A stretch of DNA of 64,000 nt from Actinomadura luzonensis (GTDB lineage: Bacteria > Actinomycetota > Actinomycetes > Streptosporangiales > Streptosporangiaceae), in the NCBI RefSeq assembly GCF_022664455.2, contig NZ_JAKRKC020000002.1, forward strand, positions 2,418,001 through 2,482,000. Reading direction: 5' to 3'. Made by a program: the position numbers and the translations under genes. This document shows positions 25,023 to 33,271 of this stretch, in pieces (the stretch's first letter is position 1; each line of letters begins with the position of its first letter). The notes beneath the pieces were generated by a model, which saw only the letters and a program-made list of their open reading frames with translations, had not been told where the DNA came from and ran no database searches.

Positions 25023-25553
25023 CGAGGGCGAGGCGGACGCGGTCGGCGACCTCGAAGGAGAAGGAGCGGGGGTGGCCGGCCCGGAGGGAGCGGGGGTGAG
25101 GTTGGCGTAGAAGCCCGTCCTCGGCTTGACCGGCACGATCACCCGCACCGGCGGGGCCCCGGCGAAGGTGAACGTCATCGGCACCGTGCCGCCGCGCACC
25201 CCCGTCGCCGTGCCGAGCGGCCGGTCGCCGACGCCGACCGGCTGGAGCGGCTGCACCGTGACGGGCGCGGCGAGCTGCACCTGCCCGCCGCCCTCGGCGG
25301 CGATGCTCTGGAGCTGGACCGGCTGGTGGCCGTCGTTGACGATCACCCCGTACAGGGTGGTCTGCGGTGCGGGGGAGGCCGGGTCGGCGCCGCCCAGCAG
25401 GAAGACGTTGCGGACGTGGATGGTCTGGCCCACGTCGGCGTTGGCCCCCTCGTTCTGCGGCAGGCGCTGGACGGTGTCGATGCTGGTCTTCGTGCAGCCC
25501 GCGGCCAGAGCCGCCAAGGCCACGGCGGTCACGGCAGAGGCGATGGGACGCAT
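25011..25553 (-). CDS. Secreted lipoprotein, unknown function
   Basis: 180 residues. The signal ends in the lipobox LAAGC, then a beta-rich domain of about 115 residues (TIHVRNVFLLGG, TLYGVIVNDGHQPVQLQSIA, VTVQPLQPVGVGDRPLG) and a Pro/Ser/Ala-rich tail that ends in the 15-base repeat region. The beta domain resembles small extracytoplasmic copper-chaperone-like proteins in style, but no Met/His metal motif is visible. AGGAGGG ribosome site. Confidence 0.8.
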   Translation of the reverse strand: MRPIASAVTAVALAALAAGCTKTSIDTVQRLPQNEGANADVGQTIHVRNVFLLGGADPASPAPQTTLYGVIVNDGHQPVQLQSIAAEGGGQVQLAAPVTVQPLQPVGVGDRPLGTATGVRGGTVPMTFTFAGAPPVRVIVPVKPRTGFYANLTPAPSGPATPAPSPSRSPTASASPSPTS

Positions 25554-25698
25554 CGCTAGGCCCTCCTCTCGGCACCCACTTCCGCACCGCCACTACCCGC
25601 GCACGTTCCGTTGAACCCAGCCGGGGCCCCAGGGCCCGCGGCGGCGCGGGCGTCGCAGGACCGCTCGCGGCACGACCACGCGGTGGAGTGCGACGAGG

Positions 25699-26523
25699 TC
25701 ACCTGAGCCGCCGGTCGAGGAAGCCGATCACCGCGCGGGCCAGCGCCACCCGGTGGTCGGCCAGGCCGTGGCCGGTGTCGAACAGGTGCTCGTCGAGCAG
25801 CGGGCCCGCGTACGCCGCCGCCGGCGGCCGGTGGTGCGTCTCCGGCGGGGCCACCGTGTCGCGGCCGGCGCCGATCAGCAGGACGGGCCGCCCGGCCAGG
25901 GCGGGGGCGAGGCCGGTCAGGCGCCAGACGTCGCCCGCCGCCAGCATCTCGGCGACCAGCGCCTCGGCGGTGGTGCCCGCCAGGGGCAGCAGCTCCTCCC
26001 GCCACGCCTCGGCGAGCGCGCCGGCGTAGCCGGGATCGGCGCGGCAGGCCGCGGCGGCGGCCCCGAAGTCGAACGCGGCCACCGCGCCCGCCGCGGCCAC
26101 CGACGGCAGCGCCGCCGCCGTCATGAGCGCCGCGAACCCGCCCGCGCTGTGCCCGACGACCGCCAGCCGGTCCGGGTCCAGGCGGTGCGCGGCGGCGGTC
26201 GCGGGGTCGCGCAGCGCCGCCACGGCCGCCGCCGCGTCCTCCAGCAGGTGCGCCCACGCGTACGAGCCGCCCATGCCCCAGGAGCCCCGGTAGTGGAAGA
26301 CCAGGGTGGCGTAGCCGGCGCGGGCGGCGGCGTGGGCCAGGTCGAAGTTGCGCTCGGTGCCGGGGAAGCCGTGCAGCAGGAGCAGCACCGGGTGCGGGCT
26401 CGGCCCGGCGGGGACGTGCAGCACGCCGAGCAGCGGGACCCCGCCGGACGGGAACGTCAGCGGCACGGTGGCCGCGCGCGGGCCCGGCACGTCGATGGGG
26501 TCGGTGATGAGGGGGTCCGCCAT
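25699..26523 (-). CDS. Alpha/beta hydrolase
   Basis: 274 residues. VLLLLHGFPGTERNF gives the oxyanion-hole HG motif, VVGHSAGGFAAL the nucleophile elbow with Ser, and LIGAGRDTVAPP and LFDTGHGLADH the Asp and His regions. A serine esterase or peptidase-like hydrolase of the dienelactone-hydrolase/prolyl-peptidase style. GGGAG ribosome site. Divergent from the SRPBCC gene across 92 bases containing a short palindrome. The 145 bases downstream (25554-25698) hold nothing I could assign. Confidence 0.82.
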   Translation of the reverse strand: MADPLITDPIDVPGPRAATVPLTFPSGGVPLLGVLHVPAGPSPHPVLLLLHGFPGTERNFDLAHAAARAGYATLVFHYRGSWGMGGSYAWAHLLEDAAAAVAALRDPATAAAHRLDPDRLAVVGHSAGGFAALMTAAALPSVAAAGAVAAFDFGAAAAACRADPGYAGALAEAWREELLPLAGTTAEALVAEMLAAGDVWRLTGLAPALAGRPVLLIGAGRDTVAPPETHHRPPAAAYAGPLLDEHLFDTGHGLADHRVALARAVIGFLDRRLR

Positions 26524-26543
26524 GGTTGCTCCCGCTAGATGGT

Positions 26544-26553
26544 ACCGATCGGT
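26544..26553. promoter_or_regulatory. Short palindrome in a divergent promoter region
   Basis: ACCGATCGGT is a perfect 10-base palindrome between the hydrolase and SRPBCC genes. TetR-type operators often have this core, but no regulator gene is adjacent. Confidence 0.35.
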
Positions 26554-26615
26554 TCGATGAGGAAGCGTAGCACCCGCCCGCCTCCCGCGAAGCCGCGAAA
26601 CGTAGCATCTGGGAC

Positions 26616-27083
26616 GTGCCGACGCGCTTCGAGGTCGTGACCCTCGTCCACGCCCCTCCCGGCCTCGTCTTCGACACCTCGCTGTCGGTCGAGGCGCACA
26701 CCGAGTCCATGGCGGGCGCGCGCGAGCGGGCCGTCGCGGGCGTCACCACCGGCCGGCTCGGCCCCGGCGACCGGGTCACCTGGCGGGCCCGGCACTTCGG
26801 GCTCCCCTGGCGGCTGACGTCGGTGATCAGCGGCTACGAGCGGCCCGCGTACTTCATGGACGAGCAGGTCGCGGGCCCGTTCCGGCGCTGGCGGCACGCG
26901 CACCACTTCGTCCTCGCGCCCGACGGACGGGGCACGGTCATGCGGGACGTGGTCGAGTTCGCCGCGCCCGCCGGGCCGCTCGGCACGCTGGCGGAGGCCC
27001 TGGTGCTGCGCCGGTACATGACCCGGCTCATCCTGCGCCGCAACGCGCACCTCAAGCGCGTCACCGAGGCCGCCGCCCGGTGA
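26616..27083 (+). CDS. SRPBCC-family (polyketide cyclase/START-like) protein
   Basis: 155 residues, GTG start. FEVVTLVHAPPGLVFDTSLS is the usual opening of the ligand-binding helix-grip fold; GDRVTWRARHFGLPWRLTSV and FRRWRHAHHF follow. Such proteins bind hydrophobic ligands or act as coenzyme-free cyclases. No catalytic residue can be singled out. It ends five bases before the convergent CoA-transferase stop. Confidence 0.78.
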   Translation: MPTRFEVVTLVHAPPGLVFDTSLSVEAHTESMAGARERAVAGVTTGRLGPGDRVTWRARHFGLPWRLTSVISGYERPAYFMDEQVAGPFRRWRHAHHFVLAPDGRGTVMRDVVEFAAPAGPLGTLAEALVLRRYMTRLILRRNAHLKRVTEAAAR

Positions 27084-27087
27084 GCGG

Positions 27088-28275
27088 TCAGCCGATCACG
27101 CCGTCCGCGCGCAGGGCCGCCACCTGCGCGGGCGGCAGCCCCAGCAGGTCGCCCAGCACGGTCTCGGCGTCGCCGCCCAGGTCGGGGGCGGGCTCGGGCG
27201 GCGCCTGCCGCCCGTCCAGCACCAGCGGCGAGCCGGGCGCGAGGTGCGGGCCGACGCCCGGCTGCCGCAGCTCGGCCATCAGCGGATGCCGCCCCAGGTC
27301 CGTGGCGGCCTCGGCGAACGTGCGGTAGCGCGCCCACAACACCGACGTGCCCGCCAGCGCCTTGTCCACCTCGGCGGCCGTGCGCGCCGCGAACCACGGC
27401 GCGAGCAGCCCGGCCAGCGCCTCCCGGTGCGCGTAGCGGTCGCGGTCGCGGCGGAAGTCGGCCGGCAGCGCCTGCTCCAGCGCCGCGACCACCCGGGCCA
27501 GCCCCGTCGCCGTCACCAGGTCGTGCCAGTGCCGCTCGGTCAGCACGACGACCATGACGCGCCGCCCGTCGGCGGTGCCGAAGTCGCGGCCGAGGTCGCC
27601 GTACAGGTCGTTGCCGATGCGCGGCCGCGACTCGCCGAACTGGGCCTGCGCCAGGTAGCCGAGGTTGCCGGCGGTGGCGAGGGCCACGTCGTGCAACGCC
27701 AGCTCGATGCGGCGGCCCCGGCCGGTCGCGGTCCGCTGCCGGTCGGCGGCCAGCAGGCCCACCGCCAGGTAGAGGCCGCAGGCCACGTCCCAGGCGGGCA
27801 GCACGTGGTTGACCGGCGCGCCGTGCCGCTCGGGGCCGGTCACGTACGGGAAGCCCAGCTCGGCGTTGACCGTGTAGTCCACGGCGTTGCGGCCGTCGCG
27901 GTGGCCGAGCAGCCGCGCGTACACGAGGTCGGGCCGGCGCTCCAGCAGCTCCTCGTAGGCCAGCCCGGGCCGCGGCGGCGCGTTGGTGACCAGCGTGCCC
28001 GCCGCGGCGGCCAGCCCGGCGACCAGCTCGCGGCCCCGGGCCGAGCGCAGATCGACGGTGAGCGAGCGCTTGCCCTTGTTGAGGCCCGTCCAGTAGAGGC
28101 TGCGGCCGGAGGGGGCGAGCGGCCAGCGTCCGAGGTCGGGGCCGCCGCCGATCGGGTCGACCCGGACGACGTCCGCGCCGAGCTGCGCCAGCGTCATCCC
28201 GCCGAGCGGCGCGGCGACGAAGCTCGACAGCTCGACCACCCGCAGCCCGGCCAGCGGCGCCTGATCGTCGATCAC
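27088..28275 (-). CDS. Family III CoA-transferase, 2-methylfumaryl-CoA-isomerase-like
   Basis: 395 residues, GTG start. The N-terminal LRVVELSSFVAAPLGGMTLA and LGADVVRVDPIGGG, then LNKGKRSLTVDLRS and NHVLPAWDVACGLYLAVGLL (with the likely catalytic Asp), fit family III CoA-transferases. The details resemble proteins annotated as 2-methylfumaryl-CoA isomerase, which shift CoA within mesaconyl-CoA; other pathway genes of that route are not nearby, so the substrate is open. Confidence 0.8.
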   Translation of the reverse strand: MIDDQAPLAGLRVVELSSFVAAPLGGMTLAQLGADVVRVDPIGGGPDLGRWPLAPSGRSLYWTGLNKGKRSLTVDLRSARGRELVAGLAAAAGTLVTNAPPRPGLAYEELLERRPDLVYARLLGHRDGRNAVDYTVNAELGFPYVTGPERHGAPVNHVLPAWDVACGLYLAVGLLAADRQRTATGRGRRIELALHDVALATAGNLGYLAQAQFGESRPRIGNDLYGDLGRDFGTADGRRVMVVVLTERHWHDLVTATGLARVVAALEQALPADFRRDRDRYAHREALAGLLAPWFAARTAAEVDKALAGTSVLWARYRTFAEAATDLGRHPLMAELRQPGVGPHLAPGSPLVLDGRQAPPEPAPDLGGDAETVLGDLLGLPPAQVAALRADGVIG

Positions 28276-28428
28276 GCCCCGACCCTACGTCAGCCGCCGC
28301 CGGGCGGGCGCGGTCCCGGACCGGCGAAGATTTTCTACCGAAAAGTTATTCCGGTATTGTTCCTCCGAGTTACCGTGGAAGTGCCGGGACCGCCCCCGGT
28401 CCCACGTCACGCGGGCAGGGAGGCTGGA

Positions 28429-28893
28429 ATGTCGCAGGCGCTGCATCCGCTCCGGGCGCTCCAGCGGTGCGGCACGCCCCCGACGGGGCCGGACGACGCA
28501 AGCGCCGGCGCGGTCCCCGGCCCGGTTCCCGGCGGGCACGCCGGAGCGCCGGCCGTCACCGAGCACCTGCTCTACGTCGACCACCTCCTGCGCGTCACCC
28601 TCACCGTCCGCTCCGGCCCCTCGCTGGTCCGGGTCATCGGCGAGATCGACCGCTCCAACGCCGCCGAGCTGCTGCGCACGCTGGAGCAGGCCCGCCTGAT
28701 CGACGACGAGCTGCTCGTGGACGTCGGCCGGGTGAGCTTCACCGACGTCACCGGCCTGCGGGCGCTGGCGGCCTTCGCCGCCGCCGGGCGCGCGGTCGTC
28801 CGCGACGTCCCCCACCAGATGGCCCGGCTCATGCGCCTCATGCGCATGCCGCCCTTCGACGCGCCGGAGAGTGACCCGCCCCGCCAGGGGTAG
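28429..28893 (+). CDS. STAS-domain anti-sigma-factor antagonist
   Basis: 154 residues. After about 45 low-complexity residues comes a STAS domain (LTVRSGPSLVRVIGEIDRSN, LLVDVGRVSFTDVTGLRAL). In SpoIIAA-like proteins the phosphorylated residue lies in a D-S-S/T-G loop; here it reads DVTG, leaving Thr as candidate. It probably belongs to a partner-switching circuit controlling a SigB/F-type sigma factor; one such factor lies 3.5 kb away. GGAGG ribosome site. The upstream 153 bases include a short AT-rich stretch but no promoter I can name. Confidence 0.82.
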   Translation: MSQALHPLRALQRCGTPPTGPDDASAGAVPGPVPGGHAGAPAVTEHLLYVDHLLRVTLTVRSGPSLVRVIGEIDRSNAAELLRTLEQARLIDDELLVDVGRVSFTDVTGLRALAAFAAAGRAVVRDVPHQMARLMRLMRMPPFDAPESDPPRQG

Positions 28894-28903
28894 GCGGGGC
28901 GGC

Positions 28904-29476
28904 GTGACGGAGAAGCAGACGGCCGCGCCGGCCGCCGACCGCGACCGGCGCCGCATCGCGCTGCCCGGCGTGGTCCTCGGGGTCGGGCTCGGCGGGTTCG
29001 TGGACGGGATCCTGCTGCACCAGATCCTGCAGTGGCATCACATGCTGAGCAGCACCGGCACCGACCGCCTCGGCGTGCCCGCCTATCCGGTCACCACCGT
29101 GCCCGGGCTGCGGATGAACACCCTGTGGGACGGCCTGTTCCACACCTTCACCTGGCTGGCGGTGCTGACCGGCCTCGGCCTGCTCTACTCCCGCGTCACC
29201 GCCTCGCGCGGGCGGGTGTGGCGCTCGCGGGCCCTGTGGGGCTGGATTCTCGCCGGGTGGGGGCTGTTCAACCTGGTGGAGGGCATCGTCGATCACCAGC
29301 TGCTGGGCATCCACCACGTGCGGACGGGGCCGTACCAGCTCTGGTGGGACCTCGGGTTCCTGCTGCTCGGCGTGCTGCTGACGGCCGGGGGCTGGGCGCT
29401 GCAGCGCGGGGCGCGGGTGCTCGACCTGTGCGCGCCCCGCCCGGCGCCGGGCGCGCCGGGCGGCCCGCGACCGTGA
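28904..29476 (+). CDS. DUF2243-family membrane protein
   Basis: 190 residues, about four membrane segments. The first, with GVGLGGFVDGILLHQILQWH, and the later FNLVEGIVDHQLLGIHHV carry the paired His-rich motifs of DUF2243. Its function is unknown; members often lie next to CtaG-like proteins, as here (8 bases before the next start), suggesting a role with cytochrome oxidase or metal handling. Start taken at GTG 28904; GTG 28871 is an alternative. Confidence 0.82.
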   Translation: MTEKQTAAPAADRDRRRIALPGVVLGVGLGGFVDGILLHQILQWHHMLSSTGTDRLGVPAYPVTTVPGLRMNTLWDGLFHTFTWLAVLTGLGLLYSRVTASRGRVWRSRALWGWILAGWGLFNLVEGIVDHQLLGIHHVRTGPYQLWWDLGFLLLGVLLTAGGWALQRGARVLDLCAPRPAPGAPGGPRP

Positions 29477-29483
29477 CGCGGCC

Positions 29484-30254
29484 GTGACGCACCACCACGA
29501 GCACGGCGCCGCCGCGCTGCCGGTGCCGCTGCTCGCCCTCGCGGTCACGGCGCTCTACCTGGCGGCGGCGGCCAGGACGCCGGGCTGGAGCCGGTGGCGG
29601 GCCGCCGCGTTCACGGCGGGCGCCGCGCTCGCCGCGTCCGCCCTGAGCGGCCCGCTCGCCGCGCTCGCCGCGGCGGACTTCCGCGGGCACATGCTCCAGC
29701 ACCTGCTCCTCGCCATGCTGGCGCCCCTGGGGCTGGTCCTCGGCGCGCCGGTGACGCTGCTCCTGCGCGCGCTGCCCCGCCGGTACGCGCGCCGGCTCGG
29801 CGGCCTGCTGCGCGCCCGCGGGCCGCACCTGCTCGCGCACCCGGTCACCGCGCTGGCGCTGAGCACCGGCGGGATGATCGTCCTCTACTGCACGCCGCTC
29901 TACCGCGCCACCACCACGACGCCGTGGCTGCACGACCTGGCGCACGCGCACTTCCTGCTGTCGGGGTGCCTGTTCGCGTGGGTGATCGCCGGGCCGGACC
30001 CCGCGCCGCGCCGCCCCTCCGTGCCGGTGCGGCTGGTGGTGCTGGGCGTGGCCGTGGCGGCGCACGCGGGGCTGTCGCAGCTCATGTACGCCGGGCTCTG
30101 GGTGGACCTGCCGGTGCCGGCCGCGCAGCGCACCGGGGCGGCCGAGATCATGTACTACGGCGGCGACGTCGCCGAGCTGCTGCTGGCGCTCGCCCTGGTC
30201 GCGGGGTGGCGGCCGGTCCGCCGGGCGGCCTGGGCCGTGCGGGAAGGGGGCTAG
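29484..30254 (+). CDS. CtaG-like cytochrome c oxidase assembly membrane protein
   Basis: 256 residues with six to seven membrane segments and the motifs GHMLQHLLLAMLAPLGLVLG, HDLAHAHFLLSGCLF and YYGGDVAELLLALAL typical of the caa3_CtaG family. In Bacillus CtaG is needed to make active caa3 oxidase and may deliver copper. A His-rich N-terminus (THHHEHG) fits metal binding. It forms a likely operon with the DUF2243 gene, and its last four bases overlap the convergent small gene. Confidence 0.85.
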   Translation: MTHHHEHGAAALPVPLLALAVTALYLAAAARTPGWSRWRAAAFTAGAALAASALSGPLAALAAADFRGHMLQHLLLAMLAPLGLVLGAPVTLLLRALPRRYARRLGGLLRARGPHLLAHPVTALALSTGGMIVLYCTPLYRATTTTPWLHDLAHAHFLLSGCLFAWVIAGPDPAPRRPSVPVRLVVLGVAVAAHAGLSQLMYAGLWVDLPVPAAQRTGAAEIMYYGGDVAELLLALALVAGWRPVRRAAWAVREGG

Positions 30255-30514
30255 TCCGGGCGGCGGCGGTGCTCGCCCACCAGGTGGCCGTTGTGCCGGA
30301 TGCGCGCGGCCTCGTACGGGTGGAGGGGACGGGTGACGAACGACTCGGCGATGCTGTCGGCCTCCCTGCGGTCGACGCCCCAGCCGATCGTGTGCCAGTG
30401 GCCCTGACCGTCCCCGTCGGAGAGGTCGAGCACGGCGATCTCGAAGAGCTGGTCGGCCGGAGCCGGGGTGCACGAGACGTGCCCGATGCCGGTGTCGATA
30501 CCCGATCGCTCCAT
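30251..30514 (-). CDS. Small hypothetical cytoplasmic protein
   Basis: 87 residues starting at the ATG 30514 behind AAGGAG. No signal or membrane segment; rich in His, Asp and Arg with segments FEIAVLDLSD, GHWHTIGWGVDRREAD and LHPYEAARIRHNGHLVGE. No family is recognised. The upstream 186 bases toward the winged-helix gene show no clear motif. Confidence 0.65.
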   Translation of the reverse strand: MERSGIDTGIGHVSCTPAPADQLFEIAVLDLSDGDGQGHWHTIGWGVDRREADSIAESFVTRPLHPYEAARIRHNGHLVGEHRRRPD

Positions 30515-30700
30515 ATGGCGCTCCTTTCGGTCCCGGAACAAGGTGATACCCGGCTTCGGACCGCAAAACATCCGCGTCCGTGGCCGGCAAGGGGGCGAAT
30601 CGATACCGGAAAAGAAGTTCGTTATAGGATCTTCCGGAACAGCGCCTCATGTCTTGTCGAAAGGCTGGGGCCGCCGCCCGAGCCAGGAGCGTGAGAACCG

Positions 30701-31030
30701 GTGAGCGCCTCGCACGACCGCCCGTCCACCTGGACCTTCCTCACCCACCACGCGCGGGTGCTGCTGGAGATCGCGCGGGATCCCGAGGTGCGCCTGCGCG
30801 ACATCGCGGCCAGCATCGGCATCACCGAGCGGGCCGTGCAGGGCATCGTGTCCGACCTGCACGACGCCGGGTACGTGGCGCGCGAGCGCGTGGGCCGGCG
30901 CAACCGCTACACCCTCAACCTCGACCAGGCCTTCCGCTACCCGACCGAGGCCGACCTGCCGGTCCGGCTGCTCATCGACATGTTCACCCAGCGCGACCAC
31001 CTGCCCGCCGGGGACGGCGCCGCCTCCTAG
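30701..31030 (+). CDS. Winged-helix transcriptional regulator (MarR/ArsR-like)
   Basis: 109 residues, GTG start behind AGGAG. HARVLLEIARDPEVRLRDIA, GITERAVQGIVSDLHDAGYV and ERVGRRNRYTLN are the helices and wing of a small winged-helix domain; no separate effector domain. Small actinomycete proteins of this type regulate neighbouring genes; the target is not clear. Confidence 0.82.
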   Translation: MSASHDRPSTWTFLTHHARVLLEIARDPEVRLRDIAASIGITERAVQGIVSDLHDAGYVARERVGRRNRYTLNLDQAFRYPTEADLPVRLLIDMFTQRDHLPAGDGAAS

Positions 31031-31052
31031 CGCCGCCCCCGGCCGCGCGGGC

Positions 31053-32171
31053 TCAGCCCCACACCAGCCTGGCGGTCTCCGCCACGAGCTCCAGCTTGCG
31101 GCGCTCCTCGTCCACCGTCAGCAGGTTGCCGCGCTCGGTCGAGGCGAAGCCGCACTGCGGGCTGATCGCGAGGTCCTCCAGCGGCACGTACTTGGCCGCC
31201 TCGTCGATGCGGCGGCGCAGGTCGTCGCGCGACTCCAGCCGCGGCACCTTGGACGAGACCAGCCCCAGCACGACCGTCGTGCCCCGGGGGACGAAGCGCA
31301 GCGGCTCGAAGCCGCCGGCCCGCTCGGTGTCGTACTCCAGCAGGAACCGGTCCACCGGCACCTCGCCGAACAGCCGCTCGGCGACCGGCTCGTAACCGCC
31401 CTCGGACATCCAGGCGCTGCGGTTGTTGCCCCGGCAGATGTGCATGCCGACCGTGACGCCGGGATCGACGGCCTTGGCGGCGCGCACCTGCTCGGCGTCG
31501 ATCCGCACGATGAGGTCCAGCAGGGCGTCCGGGCCGGGGGCGTCCGGGCCCAGCATGCGGGCGCGGAACCCGGGGTCGAAGACGAAGTTGTAGGCGAGCG
31601 AGTCGAGCTGGATCCAGTCCACGCCGCGCCGCACCAGCTCGGCGATCTCCTCGGCGCGCAGGGCGACGAGGTCGCGCAGCAGGTCGGCGGGCGTGGGGTA
31701 GGCGTCCTGGCTGACGTCGGGCCGCCACAGCAGGTTGCCCATGGACGCGCTCATCATCGTGATCTTGAACTGGCCGGGCGCGTGCCGGGCCATGAAGTCG
31801 GCCTCGACGGCGGTCAGGTGCGCCCGCTGGGTGAGCCGCTCCTTGGCGGCCACCATCCGGAACGCGGTCTCCTCGGGCGGCGGCGGCCCGTCCTCGCGGA
31901 ACCAGGCGGAGGTGGGCACCTCGACCGGCACGACGCCGCCCAGCGACTCCAGCAGGCCCGCCATCCAGGTGGCGCGGCGCATCTCGCCGTCGGTGAAGAC
32001 CTCGATGCCGGCCTCGCGCTGCAGGTCGATCGCGGCCAGCACGGCCTCGTCCTCCAGCTTGGCCAGCTCGTCGCCGCCGAGCTCGCCGCGCTCGCGGGCC
32101 CGCCTGGCCTGGAGCAGGCCGGGTGGTCGCAGCAGGCTGCCGACGTGCTCGGCGTGGTGGGTCGCGGGCAT
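31053..32171 (-). CDS. MetE C-domain-like (cobalamin-independent methionine synthase family) protein
   Basis: 372 residues, about half the length of MetE. It starts with HHAEHVGSLLRPPGLLQARR. Zinc ligands expected for the family are present: His and Cys in GMHICRGNN, Glu in LLEYDTE, Cys in SPQCGFAS. Such stand-alone C-domain proteins transfer methyl groups or act on thiol compounds, with various substrates; true methionine synthesis is doubtful without the N-domain. The ATG at 32171 has AAGGAGG upstream. Confidence 0.85.
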   Translation of the reverse strand: MPATHHAEHVGSLLRPPGLLQARRARERGELGGDELAKLEDEAVLAAIDLQREAGIEVFTDGEMRRATWMAGLLESLGGVVPVEVPTSAWFREDGPPPPEETAFRMVAAKERLTQRAHLTAVEADFMARHAPGQFKITMMSASMGNLLWRPDVSQDAYPTPADLLRDLVALRAEEIAELVRRGVDWIQLDSLAYNFVFDPGFRARMLGPDAPGPDALLDLIVRIDAEQVRAAKAVDPGVTVGMHICRGNNRSAWMSEGGYEPVAERLFGEVPVDRFLLEYDTERAGGFEPLRFVPRGTTVVLGLVSSKVPRLESRDDLRRRIDEAAKYVPLEDLAISPQCGFASTERGNLLTVDEERRKLELVAETARLVWG

Positions 32172-32429
32172 GATCCCTCCTTGGCGTGGGCATGGGGGAG
32201 ACTCCACCCGCCACTGTCCGTCCGTGGGGAGGGTCCGTCCAGTCCCAAGCAAGCTGAGATCGGTTGTGATGGTTTCGTGACCTGGATCCGTGATAAAACA
32301 TAGGTGATTGGGAATCTCCCATGTCGAAGTCCAGCAGAGGGCTTCATCTCACGCGATATTCGTGGTGTGCCTCTGCCTGGGCTTTTTGTGTCTGCAGGGG
32401 CGCCTCAGATCTACTCTCGGAGTACTCAG

Positions 32430-33200
32430 ATGGCAGTCCTGGACATCACATTCGAAGAGATGACGGCCGAGCAGCTTCTGGTCGAGATGAACCGGCCGGA
32501 GACCTCCGACCTGCAGCAGGTCCGGATCCGCGAGCGTCTGGTGGACATGTACAACGGCCTCGTCAACGAGGTCACCCGCCGCTACTACCACCGCGGCGAG
32601 CCGATGGAGGACCTGCGCCAGGCGGCGTACGTCGGCTTGATGAAGGCCATCAACGGCTTCGACCCCGACCTCGGGCACGAGTTCCGCGGCTACGCCATGA
32701 TCACCATGGTCGGCGAGGTCAAGCGCCACTTCCGCGACCGCACGTGGGCGATCCGGGTGCCCCGCGTGTACCAGGAGCGCCGCCTGGAGCTCAACAAGGC
32801 CACCGCCGAGCTCACCCAGACCCTCGGCCACGCGCCGACCGTCGCCGAGCTCGCCGCCAAGATGGGCATCTCCGAGGAGGACGTGCTCCTCACGCTCGAC
32901 GCGTCCTCGGCGTACAACACGCTGTCGCTGGACGCGCCGGTCGGCGGCGAGGAGGACGCGGCCGACCTCGGCGACTTCATCCCCGCCCAGGACGACGCGC
33001 TGGACAACATGCTCGGCGCGCACGCGGTCAAGCCGCTCATCGACGCGCTGCCGGAGCGGGAGCGCAACATCCTGCTCATGCGTTTCTACGGCAACATGAC
33101 CCAGTCCGAGATCGCCGCGGAGTTCGGCATCTCCCAGATGCACGTCTCCCGCATCCTGCGGGCCGTCCTCGCCAAGCTGCGCAAGGCGCTGCAGGACTGA
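32430..33200 (+). CDS. SigB/SigF-type RNA polymerase sigma factor
   Basis: 256 residues. Region 2 reads DLRQAAYVGLMKAINGFDPD and GYAMITMVGEVKRHFRDRTW, IRVPR leads into region 3, and region 4 has ERERNILLMRFYGNMTQSEI and ISQMHVSRILRAVLAKLR. This is the general-stress/differentiation sigma subfamily of actinomycetes, usually held by an anti-sigma kinase and freed by STAS antagonists such as that at 28429. The start at 32430 follows GGAG. The 258-base leader (32172-32429) is less G+C-rich but gave no certain promoter. Confidence 0.93.
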   Translation: MAVLDITFEEMTAEQLLVEMNRPETSDLQQVRIRERLVDMYNGLVNEVTRRYYHRGEPMEDLRQAAYVGLMKAINGFDPDLGHEFRGYAMITMVGEVKRHFRDRTWAIRVPRVYQERRLELNKATAELTQTLGHAPTVAELAAKMGISEEDVLLTLDASSAYNTLSLDAPVGGEEDAADLGDFIPAQDDALDNMLGAHAVKPLIDALPERERNILLMRFYGNMTQSEIAAEFGISQMHVSRILRAVLAKLRKALQD

Positions 33201-33222
33201 GTCGTCCCGCCCGGCCCGCCCA

Positions 33223-33253
33223 GGCCCGGCCGACCCCCGGGGTCGGCCGGGCC
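33223..33253. terminator. Strong bidirectional hairpin between convergent genes
   Basis: Perfect 15-base arms (GGCCCGGCCGACCCC and its complement) around one C, 22 bases after the sigma factor stop and 18 before the hpf stop. No T-tract follows, as is usual in actinomycetes. Confidence 0.75.
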
Positions 33254-33271
33254 GCGGCGTTCCCGGGCCGC

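Noticed and set aside
32172..32429. Additional coding sequence upstream of the sigma factor
   Set aside because: Frames continue upstream of 32430 but have no ribosome site, and sigma factor homology begins at the chosen start.
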